Source of the DNA: Ichthyophthirius multifiliis
Taxonomy: Eukaryota > Ciliophora > Oligohymenophorea > Hymenostomatida
Direction: 5' to 3'
DNA: 64,000 nucleotides
Assembly (NCBI RefSeq): GCF_000220395.1
Contig: NW_004085988.1
Location: forward strand, 1 to 64,000
The notes beneath the pieces are model-generated. The model worked only from the letters and a program-made list of their open reading frames with translations. It searched no databases and had not been told where the DNA came from. Of this stretch, positions 37,582-50,894 are shown one piece after another (the stretch's first letter is position 1; each line of letters opens with the position of its first letter). Made by a program: the position numbers and the translations under genes.

Positions 37582-39212
37582 AAATATATTAATATTTTTA
37601 AAGGAAAAAAAAAAAGTACTTTCATCTACATTTTTCAAAGTATTAATTTTACTAATTGGCTCTAACTTAAGAAAATTAAGAATTGTAAAGATAACATAAT
37701 TATTAATAAAAAGTTTCGAATTAGATAACTCCAATTTCATATCAATATCTCCATCTTAAAATATTTTTATAAGAATAGAAGCCTGTGCATTTTTTTTATA
37801 AGTCTCCAAATCATTTACTTAATTTATTAAAGAATTTTTTTATTTTAGAAATTAATTTTAAGAGATATTCACTTTTTTTTACTACAAGCCTATTTTTCCT
37901 AAAAATCCATATTTCTAATCTTCTAAAACTTCTTAGTTTAAAAATTTACTAAAAGCATATAAAAAATAATAACCAACTAATTACTTTCCATATATTTCGA
38001 TTTCAAAAAAATGGTTGTTATATTAACTATATATAAATTTTGCCTCTTCTATACTTAGTTTTACATATACTCTATCATAATTTTGAAATTAGAAACCTGG
38101 TTATAAATATTGAGATTATTAGTCTAATATTGAAAGAGATATTTCATCAAAATTTATTTGTATTTCCTTTTTTTTCGGTTCTGGTTCACTTTTAGATTTT
38201 TAATTATAATTAAAAATAAAATCTTTATCATTTCCATCTTCAAATTAAATATTTTGTTTTAAAACCATCATTATCAAAGCATATTAATATTTGAATAATT
38301 TTAATTATATCTTGTGTGCTTCGCCAATAATATTTATATAATTAGTTAGATCTTTATTTTGATAAAATAAATATTTAAAACAAACAAATTTAATGTAATA
38401 ATAATACCTATTTTGTTTTTAAGCAATAATTAATATTATTTAAAAAAAGGTTAACTATTAATTTAAAGTGTAAAGTCAATATTTTCTGAAACTTAATTAA
38501 TTTTATTATTCGATTTCATAAAAATAGCCATTTACCCACATTTAATTTCGATTTCTTCATCCCAAATAAAATTTATTTTCCTATAATTTTTTAACTCATC
38601 AGATACCTTTTTATCTGTACAATTTCTAATACAAATAGGACCTAAATCTAACTTAATGAAATCTTAAGATTTTGGTTATTATTTAAGAATAATAGTAGGT
38701 TTATCGATTTCTAAAACATATTAAGTTAGCTTAGGACTAAATAATTATTTTAAAATTTCATACTAATTATGTTTAATATTTTCATTATCTTCATTTTTCT
38801 CATCTTAATTATTATAGTTATTCGCAAAAACAGCCAAAAGTTATTCGTTTATATAGTTTACTAACCTCAAAATAGGTTTTTAGAAATAAATAAGTATTAT
38901 TTTACGTATCTCAACATGACATTTATTATATATAAAGTTTTAAATCTTACTTTATGTATTAGAATAATAACTTAAAAAATCTAATTTTAAAATACTATTT
39001 CCTTATTATGTATCATCCTATCCGAATATTTTAAATCCATTAATGTTGAAAAACTAATTATATATTAATTCTGAATCAGGATATCCTGTTAGGTCCATTA
39101 TCTGAATATCACCTAATTCTCCTTATACTAAAAATCTATCTTCATAAAATTTTGCAGTAATATCACCTTTTACAATATCAATCTAAAAATTATAATATTT
39201 CAAATAGATAAA

Positions 39213-39266
<54 letters not shown>

Positions 39267-42200
39267 TGTATATATAATATATATATAATTTTTCTTATCT
39301 ATATATTTAATTATTTTATTTTACTCTACTAATAGCAATAAATTAATAAAGTTGTTCTGAATTTTTAGTATCAGAAGCTCTATGTATCAATGTTATTTAA
39401 ACTTCTTGTACATTAAGTGTAAACTTTAATGTAATTTTTGATTATTTTTAATTTTCTTTTTAATATATTTCTTCTTATAATTATTCTTTTTACAAAAATT
39501 TGCTTTATCTTTAATATTTAATTTGGTATTTTTTTTATGGATAATTAGAATTTTAACTTTAAAGATTAAAATCTTTTTCTAGCATTAATTTATTATTTAA
39601 ATTTTTAGGATATATAGGTGATGGACTTATATTATTTTAAAATATATTTATTTCATCTTAATTTTCGAAATTTTGTTCATTTATTTTTTATTTCTCAATA
39701 TTTTGTTCATATTATTCTTAATGTAATGTTTTTACTTCCATATTATATGTTTAAATTCCTTATTATTAAGTTGTATTTCTCTATTTATCTTTTCAATATT
39801 AAAGAATTAAAGAATTTTTTTAAATGTATCAGGTTTCCAATTCATATAAAGAGAGCCAAAACTCATCAGTATATCAGTTTCTTTAAATTTTAATTTAAAA
39901 TTATTTTAAAATATATATTTATATGTTTAAATTTTATTATATATTAAACCTGCATTATTTTAATAACTATATATTTATTATTTAGTAGAAACTGTAAATT
40001 CAATTAATCTGGAATTCTTTTTATATTAAATTTCACTTATTTTTTAAAAATAAAATACTTAAAAAATAAAAAAATATTACTTTTCATTAAAAGGATAACT
40101 TTAAGCTACATTCTCAATATAACCTTTAGGATATTAATGAATCAAATCAACTGTTTTCATACTTTCTAGGACTATAGAAACATAACTTTCAACACTTTTA
40201 TCAATATATATTATATTTATTTAATCTAAACTAATATCAAGCCATTTTAACTAATCTTCATCACCTAAAAAGGATTTTTTATTTTTTCTTGAAGGAATAT
40301 TAAACAAAGAAGTTGTTTTTTTAAATTCAGAATGAATTTTTATATTTATTTTATGTACTTTAAATTCTGTTTCTAATTCAGTCTAAAGGAAATTATTATA
40401 ATTTTAAGTGGATTATCCATTTATTTGTTATTCTTTTAAATTTATTTTTTTCCGCATTTCCTTCTTTTTTTCTATTTCTATTAATTATGATTATCTAGTC
40501 AATATGCGTTTCCATCTTTCGTATTCTTTCTAAGTATTTGCAGCTAGATATGTCTCTTTATTATTTTAAATAATTTTAAAGCTATAAGCTACACCTATTT
40601 CTTAACTACAATCAAACTATATGAAAAATTAAATTTTTATATAAAATAAAAAATTAAATAAATAATAATATATTTTACTTTTATACTAATATTTTTAAAA
40701 TATATATGATAAGTATTATAATCATCAGTTTTATTATTAAAAAAATATAAATAATTTCCAGAAAAAATAACATAGAAGCTTGCCCAAGATTTAAAACTAT
40801 CACCCCTTTTCATTAAATATCCTTTTTCTAAAGCATATTTTAATAAAATATTCTTATCTTATTAAAGAAATTCTTTAACTTTAGTAATATCATTAGGCCA
40901 AATAAAAATATCTTTAATATTCATTAAACTAGAATATAAATAAGAAGTAAGATTCAGCGTTATTTTTTCGACATCAGATTTAAGTTTTATTTTAGGTTTA
41001 TTTTATCCAATATTTCCTAAAAAATCTTTCAATATAGAAATATCAACACTTAAATCAAATTTTTCTAAAACATCATGAATAACCTTTTTTAAAAAATAAA
41101 TTATATATAAATATTTTCATATATTTTTTTTTTTTAAATTAAATTAAATTTTTAAAAAAGAGAGCTTTTGTATATTATTACTCCTTTTTTTCTTATAGGA
41201 TTATTAACAATAAGGTCATATTTCTAAGAATTTCTATATTTGATATGATTCAGTAAATGATTAATAGACGAAAAATAAGAAATATTAATTCCCACAGCCT
41301 CTATTTTATAAAAATCATAAATTTATTAAGCTGAAGGTTCCTAAACTCCTGTACTGGCTTTATTAAATCCTGATTTAAGTTTACTTTATTACTAAATACT
41401 CTATTATTAAAATATTGAATACCTATTTTATTCATTAATTGTTTAATAAACAAATTATTTAACAATATTTTATTAATGAGGAGTTGCTTTATTTATAATA
41501 TTATTATGATTATTTTAGTCTTTTTTTTTTTCTTGTGTAGAATTTACAATTTAAAAAGGCCTACTTCTAATATTGTCATCACAACTTTCAAATTTTAATT
41601 TATCTAAATTAATGACCCAACACTCACTTTCGAGATTGTTTTCCTAATTAAAAGGAATTACAATTATAGGAGATTTCAAAATAAAATTATGTTCTTTTTT
41701 TAACTAATTAGTTTGCTTTTCTTCCGGTTCGACTTATTTATATTTGTTATTTTTGCTATCTTTAACCATCATTTCCTATTTTTATTTCGTTAAATCCTTT
41801 GTAGTTTCATCGTCTTGTTCATAATCGAACCAGCCCTAAATCCTAGCCAATTTTTAAGGATAATACGTAAATATTAATTATTATAGTTTCGCTTACATTA
41901 GCATAAATGTATTCGGTTTATTAATTGGATTTTTTTCAAAATGAAAAGTCACCAAAGGTTTTTTTTAACGTTCTATTTATTAAACTTTCTTTAAAATAGG
42001 AACTAATATTATATTTTTTTTGGTCCATTTATTATGTGAATAATTGCATGTTTAAATCCTTTAAATTTATATCAATTTCAAAATTATAATCTCGTTTAAA
42101 TAGAGTATATGTCAAATCTTATATTTCTATTAAAATACCTTCCTCAATTTACTTTTTATTTTCTTTATAAGAGAATTTTTATCCTTATTTATTGTCCTGT

Positions 42201-44069
42201 TTTTGGTCTATGTCAATTATTATTTATTCACATAACCTTATAGAACAGTCATAAATTTTAAATTCTAATTTCATCCATACATATTCTTTTGGCCTTATAT
42301 TATTTGACTATTTTAACTATTTTTATTAATTTTTAAAATATATATAAATATTTTATTTTTTTCTTAATATATACATTATTATTACTATATCTTAATATTC
42401 TTCTAAATTTAATTCTTAATAAATGTTTAATTTTTATCTAATTTTTATTCTGTATCTTTTTTACTCCATTTCTTGGGTAATAAACTCCATTTTTATTTAT
42501 TTGATTTACTTTTTATTCGATTTTAATCTATTTATTCTTATGCTATTTTACTCCATCTTAAGAGTTCTTCGAAATCATTTCTTCTAATAATTCTTAAATA
42601 TCTAAATATAAAAACAAAATATTAAATTTTTTATTTAAAATAAAATAAAATATAAAATTAAAATTTTTTATTCGAAAAAAATTACCTTATAACTTCATTT
42701 TCACTTAAAGTTTTCGAATAAATTAATTTATTACAAGCTTCTATCGAAACAAGTTTTTCAATATTATTATATTTTGAATTAAGGATTTAAATCAAAATTT
42801 ATTTGTATTTTTTTTCCATATGAATTTACCGTTATTTGTTAATAGCGAATATCCACACATCTTTCCACAAATTTTTTACTTCCTTCTCAAGTTAATCAAT
42901 TTTTTCTATATTATACTAATAATTAGTATCCTAAAGTCTTTAAATTTCACATCTAATCCCTTTAATAAGTTAAAGATCAGGAGTCGGAATTCTCAATTTT
43001 CTTTTATTTTTTTCCAATTTCATTTAATATTAATAGTAATTAAAAAAGTTAACCATACTGAGCATATCCTAAATAATATATATAAGTAAAAAAAAAAAAA
43101 CATACACACATTTATATAATTAATTACTTTTAATTATTTATTATTAATTTTAATGTTAACATTTAAAAAGTCAACAATAACACTAAATTCTGGAATTTGC
43201 CAATTCATAGTTTTAAAGTTCATAGTAAGGTGCGCATCTACATTCAAGCAAATAATATACTAAGGTGATTTTAATGATTTGAAATGAAAATTATAATCTT
43301 CGTCATCAACCTATGCATACTACAATATATATTCATACATTTTCTCAACTACAACCTCTGCGGATAAATTCCCAAATAAATCTGCCTATTTTTGATTATT
43401 CCAATAAAACCCGACATTAGTGAATGATAATTTCTTATTAATAGACTCACTTTTATTCCCTTAAGTAGCTCTGTCCATGAATTATTTCTAAGCCCAATCT
43501 TAGCTCATAGTAACTATATCGATTGATCCAATAGTGATTCCCCAAGCATAAAAAGGGGAACTATTGGTCTCAAATCTGAAGTGTACATTTTTTATCGAAA
43601 TTTCGATATTATCAAGTACAACTGCAATTAATCGACTTAATTTCCCTTTATCTTGAATTGATTCTCCATATAGAGATTATTTATTTTGCTCTTATTTTTG
43701 CTTTTCTTCAATAAAGGATTTTATGGCTTAATCAATTATTTATTATTTGTAACTTATAGTATTTAATTATTCCAAATTCCATTCTTTAAACGGCTTTGGG
43801 GATACTAATACAAAAATGTTTGTTATTTCTATTTTTGAAGGCTTTGATTTTATATTAGAAACAGGAATACTTATTTGAATTTTTTCAATGTATGAAAATT
43901 TTAATGATATCGGCCATTCTAATAAATCAATTAAATTTTATTAAATACTCACATTTTCTATTATTAAATTTCCAGAAAAAACTCCCAAATGTATGTTGTT
44001 TTTGTTTAAACCAGATAAATAATTTCCGAAATAATTGACTAAAATTTTTTCTAAAAAACCTTCTAACAT
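29513..44069 (-). CDS. VPS13: VPS13 family bridge-like lipid-transfer protein
   Basis: ATG at 44069, TGA at 29513-29515, about 14.5 kb with many short introns; probably over 4,000 aa. The N-terminus MLEGFLEKILVNYFGNYL plus GVFSGNLIIENVSIQQ is the chorein-N signature. A central region has KPFAWNFPCQKPVVEL (adaptor-binding/SHR-BD type). The C-terminus has GNPLGLMQKLGDGFIDLIEK, a GPMEFGMGIAEGTSSLLKNG stretch, and FGTVKGITGILVKPISGILD, hallmark VPS13/ATG2 C-terminal sequences. By family it is a rod-like channel moving phospholipids at membrane contact sites. I traced the N- and C-terminal parts and several middle segments; not every exon boundary was resolved. A TTATTG repeat at 32.4-33.1 kb most likely sits in an intron. 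Near the C-terminus a repeat encodes runs of Asn (7) and Ile (13). Confidence 0.93.
29757..29820 (-). repeat. (ATT)n repeat coding Ile and Asn runs in VPS13
   Basis: Trinucleotide tract within the VPS13 C-terminal coding region. Read back from the stop in frame it gives about 13 consecutive ATA (Ile), one AAA, then seven AAT (Asn) codons. There is no GT on the minus strand inside the tract to start an intron. A one-base slip in the TTTT interruption would turn the Ile run into Asn, a more usual ciliate homopolymer. Confidence 0.8.
32367..33115 (-). repeat. (TTATTG)n hexanucleotide repeat in a putative 749-nt VPS13 intron
   Basis: Bases about 32390-32755 and 32811-33050 are near-perfect TTATTG repeats (roughly 100 copies in all), joined by a short degenerate piece at 32756-32810 and ending in (ATT)n. 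On the minus strand this is CAATAA, which is Gln-Gln in one frame and Asn-Asn in another. The upstream coding frame reads it as Gln and the downstream frame as Asn, so the two do not agree. A donor GTAATAAT at 33115 and an acceptor TTTAAAG ending at 32367 join the two frames exactly, leaving ATA-A^AT-TAT. I therefore favour an expanded intron; a coding poly-Gln/Asn tract with an indel is the alternative. Confidence 0.7.
39214..39260. repeat. (AT)n microsatellite inside the VPS13 gene
   Basis: AT dinucleotide run lying in an apparent intron. Comparable runs sit in the gene at about 31467-31502 and 37547-37576, each beside plausible minus-strand splice sites. Confidence 0.85.
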
Positions 44070-44241
44070 TATATATATATATATTTATTTTTTTGAAAAT
44101 AAATTAATTTTAATTTAATATTATCTTAAAAATTTATTTTTCATTTTAAAAAATAATAGAATTAATATATATTTTTAATAATAAAAATTGAAAATTTTTT
44201 AAAATATTATTTTTTATAAAAAAAAAATCTATTTATTTTTT

Positions 44242-45266
44242 TCAATTATTAATTGCTCTATTATTTTATTTAATTTCAAATAATTTCTATCTAAATTTAT
44301 TTTTTTCATCCTATAAAAATTCATAATATACCATTTCTTCATTTTAACTCAATTTATTAACTTAATAAAGCTATTCATTGATTTTAATTAGGTTGTCATT
44401 ATTTTAATTTAAACTTTAAAGCTATTATAAACACAAATCTCTATCTTATTTATTATTAAATCTTAAAATACATTCATTTTGATTTTCTAATAGATCACAA
44501 TATTTAAATTTTAACTAAATTTCTATTAATTATTTAATAATTTTTTTTTATTTAAATTTTTATCTAAATTGATAATTTTTAACAATGTTTCTTATTAAAA
44601 CATTATTTTTTTATTTTAAAAATTAATTTTCTATGAAAATACTTTTCCTTTTTTCGGTATATTAATTTATTTTACTTATAGTATTTTCGTTTAATCTTAT
44701 ATATATAGCTCTTTTTATCGAAGAATATTTTATACATCAGATTTATTTGAAAATTCAATATAACAAACATTATCACAATTCTAAAATGTTTATATATGTA
44801 AAATTTAGTATTAAGGAAATAATTAAATTATATATTTTTTAGAATAATTTAAAGGCATATTTTCTAATTTTATTAATCTTTTTTTTACTTTCTTTGTTAC
44901 ATTTTCTAATTAAAATAAATGTCTTCTTCTTACTTTATTTTCTTTTTTGTTTAATTTTAAAATTTTACTATTTTTTAAAGAATTCTTTAAATATTAAACT
45001 TTTTATTCAATATCAAGTAAAATACTTTTAATTTTATTAAATTTAAGAAAAGTCTTAATATGAATATATTTTCTCGATGATATTATTTTTTAAAAATATT
45101 TATCAAATAATAAATTACTATCTGTAAAATAAAATTCAATTTATTATTATAAACTGAGTTAATTTTTATTATTTAATTAAATTTATAAGTTTTATAATAA
45201 TAAATTCTACATTTCTTAATAAAATTACTTTTTGCTTATTTTCTCATTTTATATAACATCATCCAT
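44242..45266 (-). CDS. La-family RNA-binding protein (La/LARP7/p65-like)
   Basis: ATG at 45266, TGA at 44242-44244. The N-terminal La motif is clear: LQQQIEFYFTDSNLLFDKYF followed by SRKYIHIKTFLKFNKIKSI, matching the family's QIEYYF.D.NL..D.F and the IKFNR segment. An RRM-like domain follows (RLIKLENMPLNYSKKYIIQL, NVCYIEFSNKSDVQNILRQK). A possible second RRM has ECILRFNNKQDRDLCLQQL. The order La module plus C-terminal RRM fits La/LARP7, which binds 3'-terminal U of Pol III RNAs; in Tetrahymena the family member p65 assembles telomerase RNA. The frame shifts near 44510; a 29-nt GT..AG segment there would restore it, or it is an indel. Which paralogue this is cannot be decided from sequence alone. 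Confidence 0.8.
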
Positions 45267-45908
45267 ATTTAAACAAAATTTGTATATTTTTTTAATTTAG
45301 CTAAATTATTATTTTTTATTTTATTATTATAAAATATATATATATATAAATACGCATAGAAATATAAAATATTAATTAAAATTAATGTTAATTTAAAAAA
45401 TTATAATAGATAAAAAGAATAATAATATTAAAATATTTATTATTAAATAAATATTAATAAATATATATGTATCAGTATTAAAATGTTTTATAATTATATA
45501 ATTAATTAATTAATTATAAAATTATATATATTTATATTTATTTATAAATATATAATATATTTAAAATTATATATATATATTTTTTAATTTATTTTTATTT
45601 TTATATATTTAAATAAATTAATTAAAAAAAAATATTTATTAAAATTAGTATATTTTTTTTTTTAATTTTATAAATTAATATTGTATATTTTTCTTTAAAA
45701 GCAAAAAACAAATTAATTTACTAAGTGTTATTAGCTTTTTATTTTTTATATTTTAAACAAATTAATAAAAATATATAATTTTTTTTATAAAAAGTAACAA
45801 AAGTGAATATTAATATAAAATATTATATAGATTATTATATATTTAAATATATTTGTAAATTATAATATATTAGTAATTTACATTATAAATATTTTAAAGT
45901 ATTTATTA
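45267..45908. other. A/T-rich intergenic DNA
   Basis: Spacer between the La-family start and the septin stop, both minus. Nothing but A/T tracts. Confidence 0.6.
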
Positions 45909-46471
45909 TCATAATTTTAAAATTCCTTTTTTTTAAAAAAATATTCCTGCAGTAATTCCAAAAAACGCTATAATTGATCCTATTAATCTTTTTTAAAACT
46001 TTTATTTTTTAATTTTAAAATCTATATATTTTTTAAAAAAGTATTCAGTTAACTTAATGAATTCATAATTCAAATCTCCTATTAATAACTCTTTTAATAA
46101 TATAAAATCTGAATGTTTTGGATTTTCATAATCACATATTCCCCAATTATATTATCTTTTACCAGATACAATTAAAAAAGGTGGACATCTTCCTAAATAT
46201 CCGTTTAAAATGTTAATAGATGCTGGATAATTCTTTAGTACAGCATCAAAATTAAACCATTATATTTATTATTATATAGCTTTTTTTATAATTCTTATTT
46301 AATCTATTTTAATTCTGAATATTAATATAAATCTCCTCTAGAAATAACAGGAATTATATTTACATATTTTTATAGCTTTTTAATTATATACAAATCAGTT
46401 TATTTTATACAATCTAAAGATAAAAAAAACAAACATACATGTATCTTTTAAAAAATTAAAAGTAAAAAAAA

Positions 46472-46506
<35 letters not shown>

Positions 46507-47586
46507 TATATATTTATATATATATATTTATATTTTTAAAGAAAAATTATTTAATCTAAAAATTTTTATTATAACATTTTATAATAATATTATTTAAATA
46601 CTCTTTCATCTTATTCATTTAAATTTTATATACTTTCTTTAGTTCTATAAAGCTTTTCTAAATATTCTTAGTGATGTTCAAACTAAAATAATATAAAATA
46701 TAAAAAAATAACAATATACAAAAAAAATACCTTTTCAACAATAAAATTTTTAATGTTTATGTACCATTTTTTAAAATTTTCTACTCCTTCTCCTATTATG
46801 TAACCTGGAGTGTCTATTAAATTTAAATTAAGTATTTTTTTTCCATTACTTACTGCCCTTTTTTCAACTATATTATTGATTTTTTCAAACTCACATTATT
46901 TTTCGAAATTCTTCATTAAAAATGAATCTATGAAAGTACTTTTTCCAGTTCTCTATGCCCCTACAACTATAATATTTAAATATTCTTATTTTTTTATTTC
47001 TATATTTAAAAGCTTTTCAAGTATAAAATCTTATGCTTTTTATGAAGGTTAGTTAAGACAACTTGATTAACTTCCTTAGCTAACATATTCCGAAACTACA
47101 GTTTCTTCGATAATATTTTGATTTCTTTATTATTATCTCATTAATAAATCTAGTTAACTTTATTATATTTTAAATTTGTTTGATTGTTATTATTATATAT
47201 TATCATTTTAAGATGTATTTTTTTAATTTTATATTTAATTTTAGTTTAATTAACCCTATTCCCATTAATAAAAACTAGAATTTAAACTTGAATCATTAAA
47301 TGTTTAGTTTAAAACTTGCTCTATAGATTCATCTATTTTTTTTATTTTTTAATAAAAAATATATTTTAATATAATTATACAACATTTATACAAAAATATT
47401 TATAGTTTATATAAATATATATATATATTTTAAACATTTTATTATTAAATTTTTACCTAAATTATTTTGTCTTTCATAATTTCTATTAATTTAAGAATTT
47501 AGTTAAGTATTATATTATTAATTTAAATTGACAATATTCAATTAATGAATATTTTTATTTTTTAAATTTAATTATTATTAATTCAT
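45909..47586 (-). CDS. Septin GTPase with C-terminal membrane segment
   Basis: ATG at 47586, TGA at 45909-45911; introns 47333-47456, 46683-46730 and 46445-46601. After a Gln/Asn-rich N-terminal extension of about 165 residues comes the GTPase domain: P-loop GAQRTGKST, switch II DTPG, the septin-type EDER-like turn (NEQDERIHVCLFFLS) and KYVNIIPVISRGD, where septins usually have AKAD. The septin-unique region is GYLGRCPPFLIVSGKR plus NPKHSDFILLKELLIGDLNY. It ends in a hydrophobic segment (RLIGSIIAFFGITAGIFF) and a short Lys tail, so it is probably tail-anchored; Tetrahymena septins are known to sit on mitochondria. The frame breaks by one base in the A7 run after IKQEL near 46295, likely a sequence error. 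Confidence 0.88.
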
Positions 47587-47895
47587 TTATTTTATAATAA
47601 TGTAATTATTTTTCAGAAAAAAAAAAAAAAAAATATGTATAATATAATATATTATATTTTTTTATTTATTTATATAGATAAAAAATAAAAAATTTTAAAT
47701 TTTTTTTTATAATATAATATTTTTTTTTAAAAAAAAAAAAAAATTAAAAATAAACAAAATAAGATAAAAAATAGTCTATTATAAAATATAATCTAAAAAT
47801 AATAATATATAAAATATATTATAAAAAAATTATAAATATATTAATATTTTATTTTTTGACCTACAATTAATAATTTTATAAGCAACAAATAAATT
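47587..47895. other. A/T-rich spacer with poly-A and poly-T tracts
   Basis: Short spacer between two minus-strand genes; contains homopolymer runs of 13-19 bases near 47619 and 47728. Confidence 0.6.
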
Positions 47896-49990
47896 TCAAA
47901 TATTATCTAAAATATAAAAATATATATATATAAAATTAATTATATTTTGATTAAATAAAATAATTACATAAATATTTTATTATTATATTATGTTTGTTTT
48001 TCTCATTTATTAATTTTTTTTTTATATTTTTTCCAATAAATTTATTAATTTACTAAAACCCAATTTCAATAGCTCTTTTTTTTTATAAAATGTTTCTTCT
48101 CCATGAACCTTTTCACTTTAGAAAGAACCTAATTTTTTTTCTCTATTAGACAAAATAAGAATACTTAATCCATGTTATGATTTTTAAACTCTCCATTATA
48201 ATTGACTCAATAATTATTCTAATTTTCAAAGTTTTCATAATCAAGTTCTTTATTAAGAACTTCGTAATTTTTATTTCTAAGTCTTCCTTATCTTTGATAT
48301 AAATCGAATTTCGAAATCTCCATTTTAATTTTTTAGAATTCCATATCTATTTTTTTAAAAAATAAAAAAAAATATAATTAAAAAATAAATGATAAAAAGT
48401 GTAGTATATTATTTAAAATAATTTAATATATATAATATTAACTTTGTCAGTTTTTTATTCAGCTTTGAAAATTTCTCTATTAGGATAATAACATCGACTT
48501 CTTCCATGTCTTAAATTTCCAAGTTTTATATTTATTTTTCAAATTCAATATTTTTTTCGAAATACAATTAATTTTTATTTAGTATTTACTTATTTAAATT
48601 AATGATATTTTTACTTTGATTTTCAATATTTTGAAGTAATATTTTTACTTTTTAAAACTTTTATTATAATTCTAAAGTTGATTTTTATTTTACTTCCTAA
48701 TAAAAAATAATTAATTTAAATAAATGAAATACTACTTTTAAGCATGGTTATTTATTATATTTTCATAATTATTTTTTCGAAAACTCAATCATAATAAAGA
48801 AAAAGTTTATTATTTTCTGCTTTTTTTTAGTTAATTAAGTATTAAAAAAAATATAATAAAAGCTATGATAAAAAGTAATAATTATTTTCAAATAAAATAT
48901 AAAAAAATATTTATAAAAACTTTTATTTAATTAATAGCGTTTTATTATATAATCTATTATGAGTTTTTTAATTGAACTTTATATTTTTAACAGAAAGCTA
49001 TTTTACATATGATTATTATTCGCTTTCATTTTCATTTTCATTCGTATTTTATTTTAAAATTTAATAATCCTTTAACAAGTTTTCATAATTTTAAATGTAT
49101 TATTATAATTATTATTTTTATTCATTAATTTCTCTATTTATATATTCATCTTATTTTATTAGATTTTAATTTTGTTATTAAATTAATACTATTTATTTTT
49201 CTTATACATAAATATTTTTACAGTATTAATTTGTATTTATTTTATTATAGAATTAGAATATAATATAAAAAACACATTAATATGTTTCTATTCTTTCTTT
49301 TTTCCTTTTAATTGAATCAAATTAATTTTTTTTCTTAAATTTACTAATCAATTTTAAATTATTACTAAATAAGATTATTATCTTATAAATGAATAAATTA
49401 TTAAATATATTTTTACTTGCAATAAAACTATGTTTTTATATTATTAATATTTTAAATCTTCTATTTTTAAAAGTTCATTTTCTTTTTAAGTTAATTTGAT
49501 TCTAACTTTAATATTAAAATTTATATTTTTAAATCAAATCAATTAATAATAAAATTATTAAACAGAAAAAAAATAATTCTTTTTTTAAAAAATAAATATT
49601 ACTCTTTAGTTTAATCTTAATATTTCTTTAAAATTTTAAAAATCATTTTTATTAATTTTGAAATTTTCTATTTATTTCTTATATTCAAATATTTCTTTTT
49701 CTGCTTTATCTAACTTATATTTAAAAATTTTCAACCTCTTCTTTTATATATATATTGCTTATTATATTATATTTTATTCTTATTCTTATGCATTGATATG
49801 TTATTATTTTAAAAAATATTTTGATTTTTACAATTTTTATTCATTTTAAATTACAGCTTATTTCTTTTTCTTGAAAAAGTTTATCTATTTATAAAAATTC
49901 GTTTTCTTTTTATTATTATTAAATTTATTTTTAATATTAGTCTTTCCCTTTATATAATATTTTATTTTAGATTAATTAGATTGATTTCAT
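47896..49990 (-). CDS. Coiled-coil protein, multi-exon, boundaries uncertain
   Basis: Proposed start ATG at 49990 (MKSIQLIQNKILYKGKDQYQ) and stop TGA at 47896-47898. Helical Lys/Glu/Gln segments appear in order: KENEFLQIDKLFQEKE, KYKLDKAEKEIFEYKKQIEN, KFQKVKILLQNIENQSKN, MEFQKIKMEISKFDLYQRQ, and a last block LNKELDYENFEN then EQLLSQLQWRVQKSQH. Several introns separate them. Near 48220 the frame changes by one base beside an A-run. No globular domain or family recognised. The exon map is only approximate, and the far 5' part could belong to another gene. Confidence 0.55.
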
Positions 49991-50894
49991 ATTTAAATTA
50001 CTTAATCTTCTAAAAATTTTATAATAATCTTTTTTAATAAAAAAATAAATTAAACTTATGTTTATAAAAAAGAAATATAAAATAAGATTTAATATTCATT
50101 ATAAAATAAATATTTTATTTTAAAATATAGATTATATAAAAATAAATAATAAATATTTAAATAGTATATTAAATTATATAGCTATATATTATTACATCTT
50201 ATACATTGTTTTAATAAAATTAATCAAATCAATAATATTAAGTAAAAAACATTATTTTCATTCCAATTAGTATCTATACATATTTTATTATCCTATATTT
50301 TATTTTAGAAAAAATTGAATTTATTTCAGATTATGTTTATAATTTAGTTTATTTATAATGGTTATACATTTTTATTTAATTAATTTTATATATTAAGCTA
50401 ATATTTATAAATTTTTAATTTAATAATAAAAATTATATTAATTTTTATCAATTTTTTTTTAAAAAAATCAATAACATTGTTAATTATTATATATATTTAT
50501 TAATATAAAACTAATAATAAAATTTAATAAAATCAAATTTATTTAAAACTATAATTTTTAATTATATTATTATAATTATTTTATAGTATATATTATAAAT
50601 TAAAATAAATATATTATTGTATATTTTTTTAAATTAATAAAAATGATAATTAGAAAGTATATGGATTTAATAGTATTTATTTTTGATTATTTTATGGAAT
50701 ATTTTACAAATATATTCGGCTAAATTATTTATAATATTATAGGCTCATTAATAATTAAATATGATGAAAATTATTATTAAAAAAAAATCTATATAAACAC
50801 ATTCATTTTTAATTTATATGATTTTATATAAAAAAATAAAAAAAATATTTTCATTAAAAAACAATATTTAATATATAATTTTTTTTTAAAAAAA
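49991..50894. other. A/T-rich divergent spacer
   Basis: Between a minus-strand start and a plus-strand start. No coding frame seen; promoter motifs cannot be told from the A/T background. Confidence 0.55.

Noticed and set aside
42820-47052. Plus-strand frames of 80-90 aa at 42820 and 46810
   Set aside because: Shadows of VPS13 and the septin respectively; minus-strand readings match known families.
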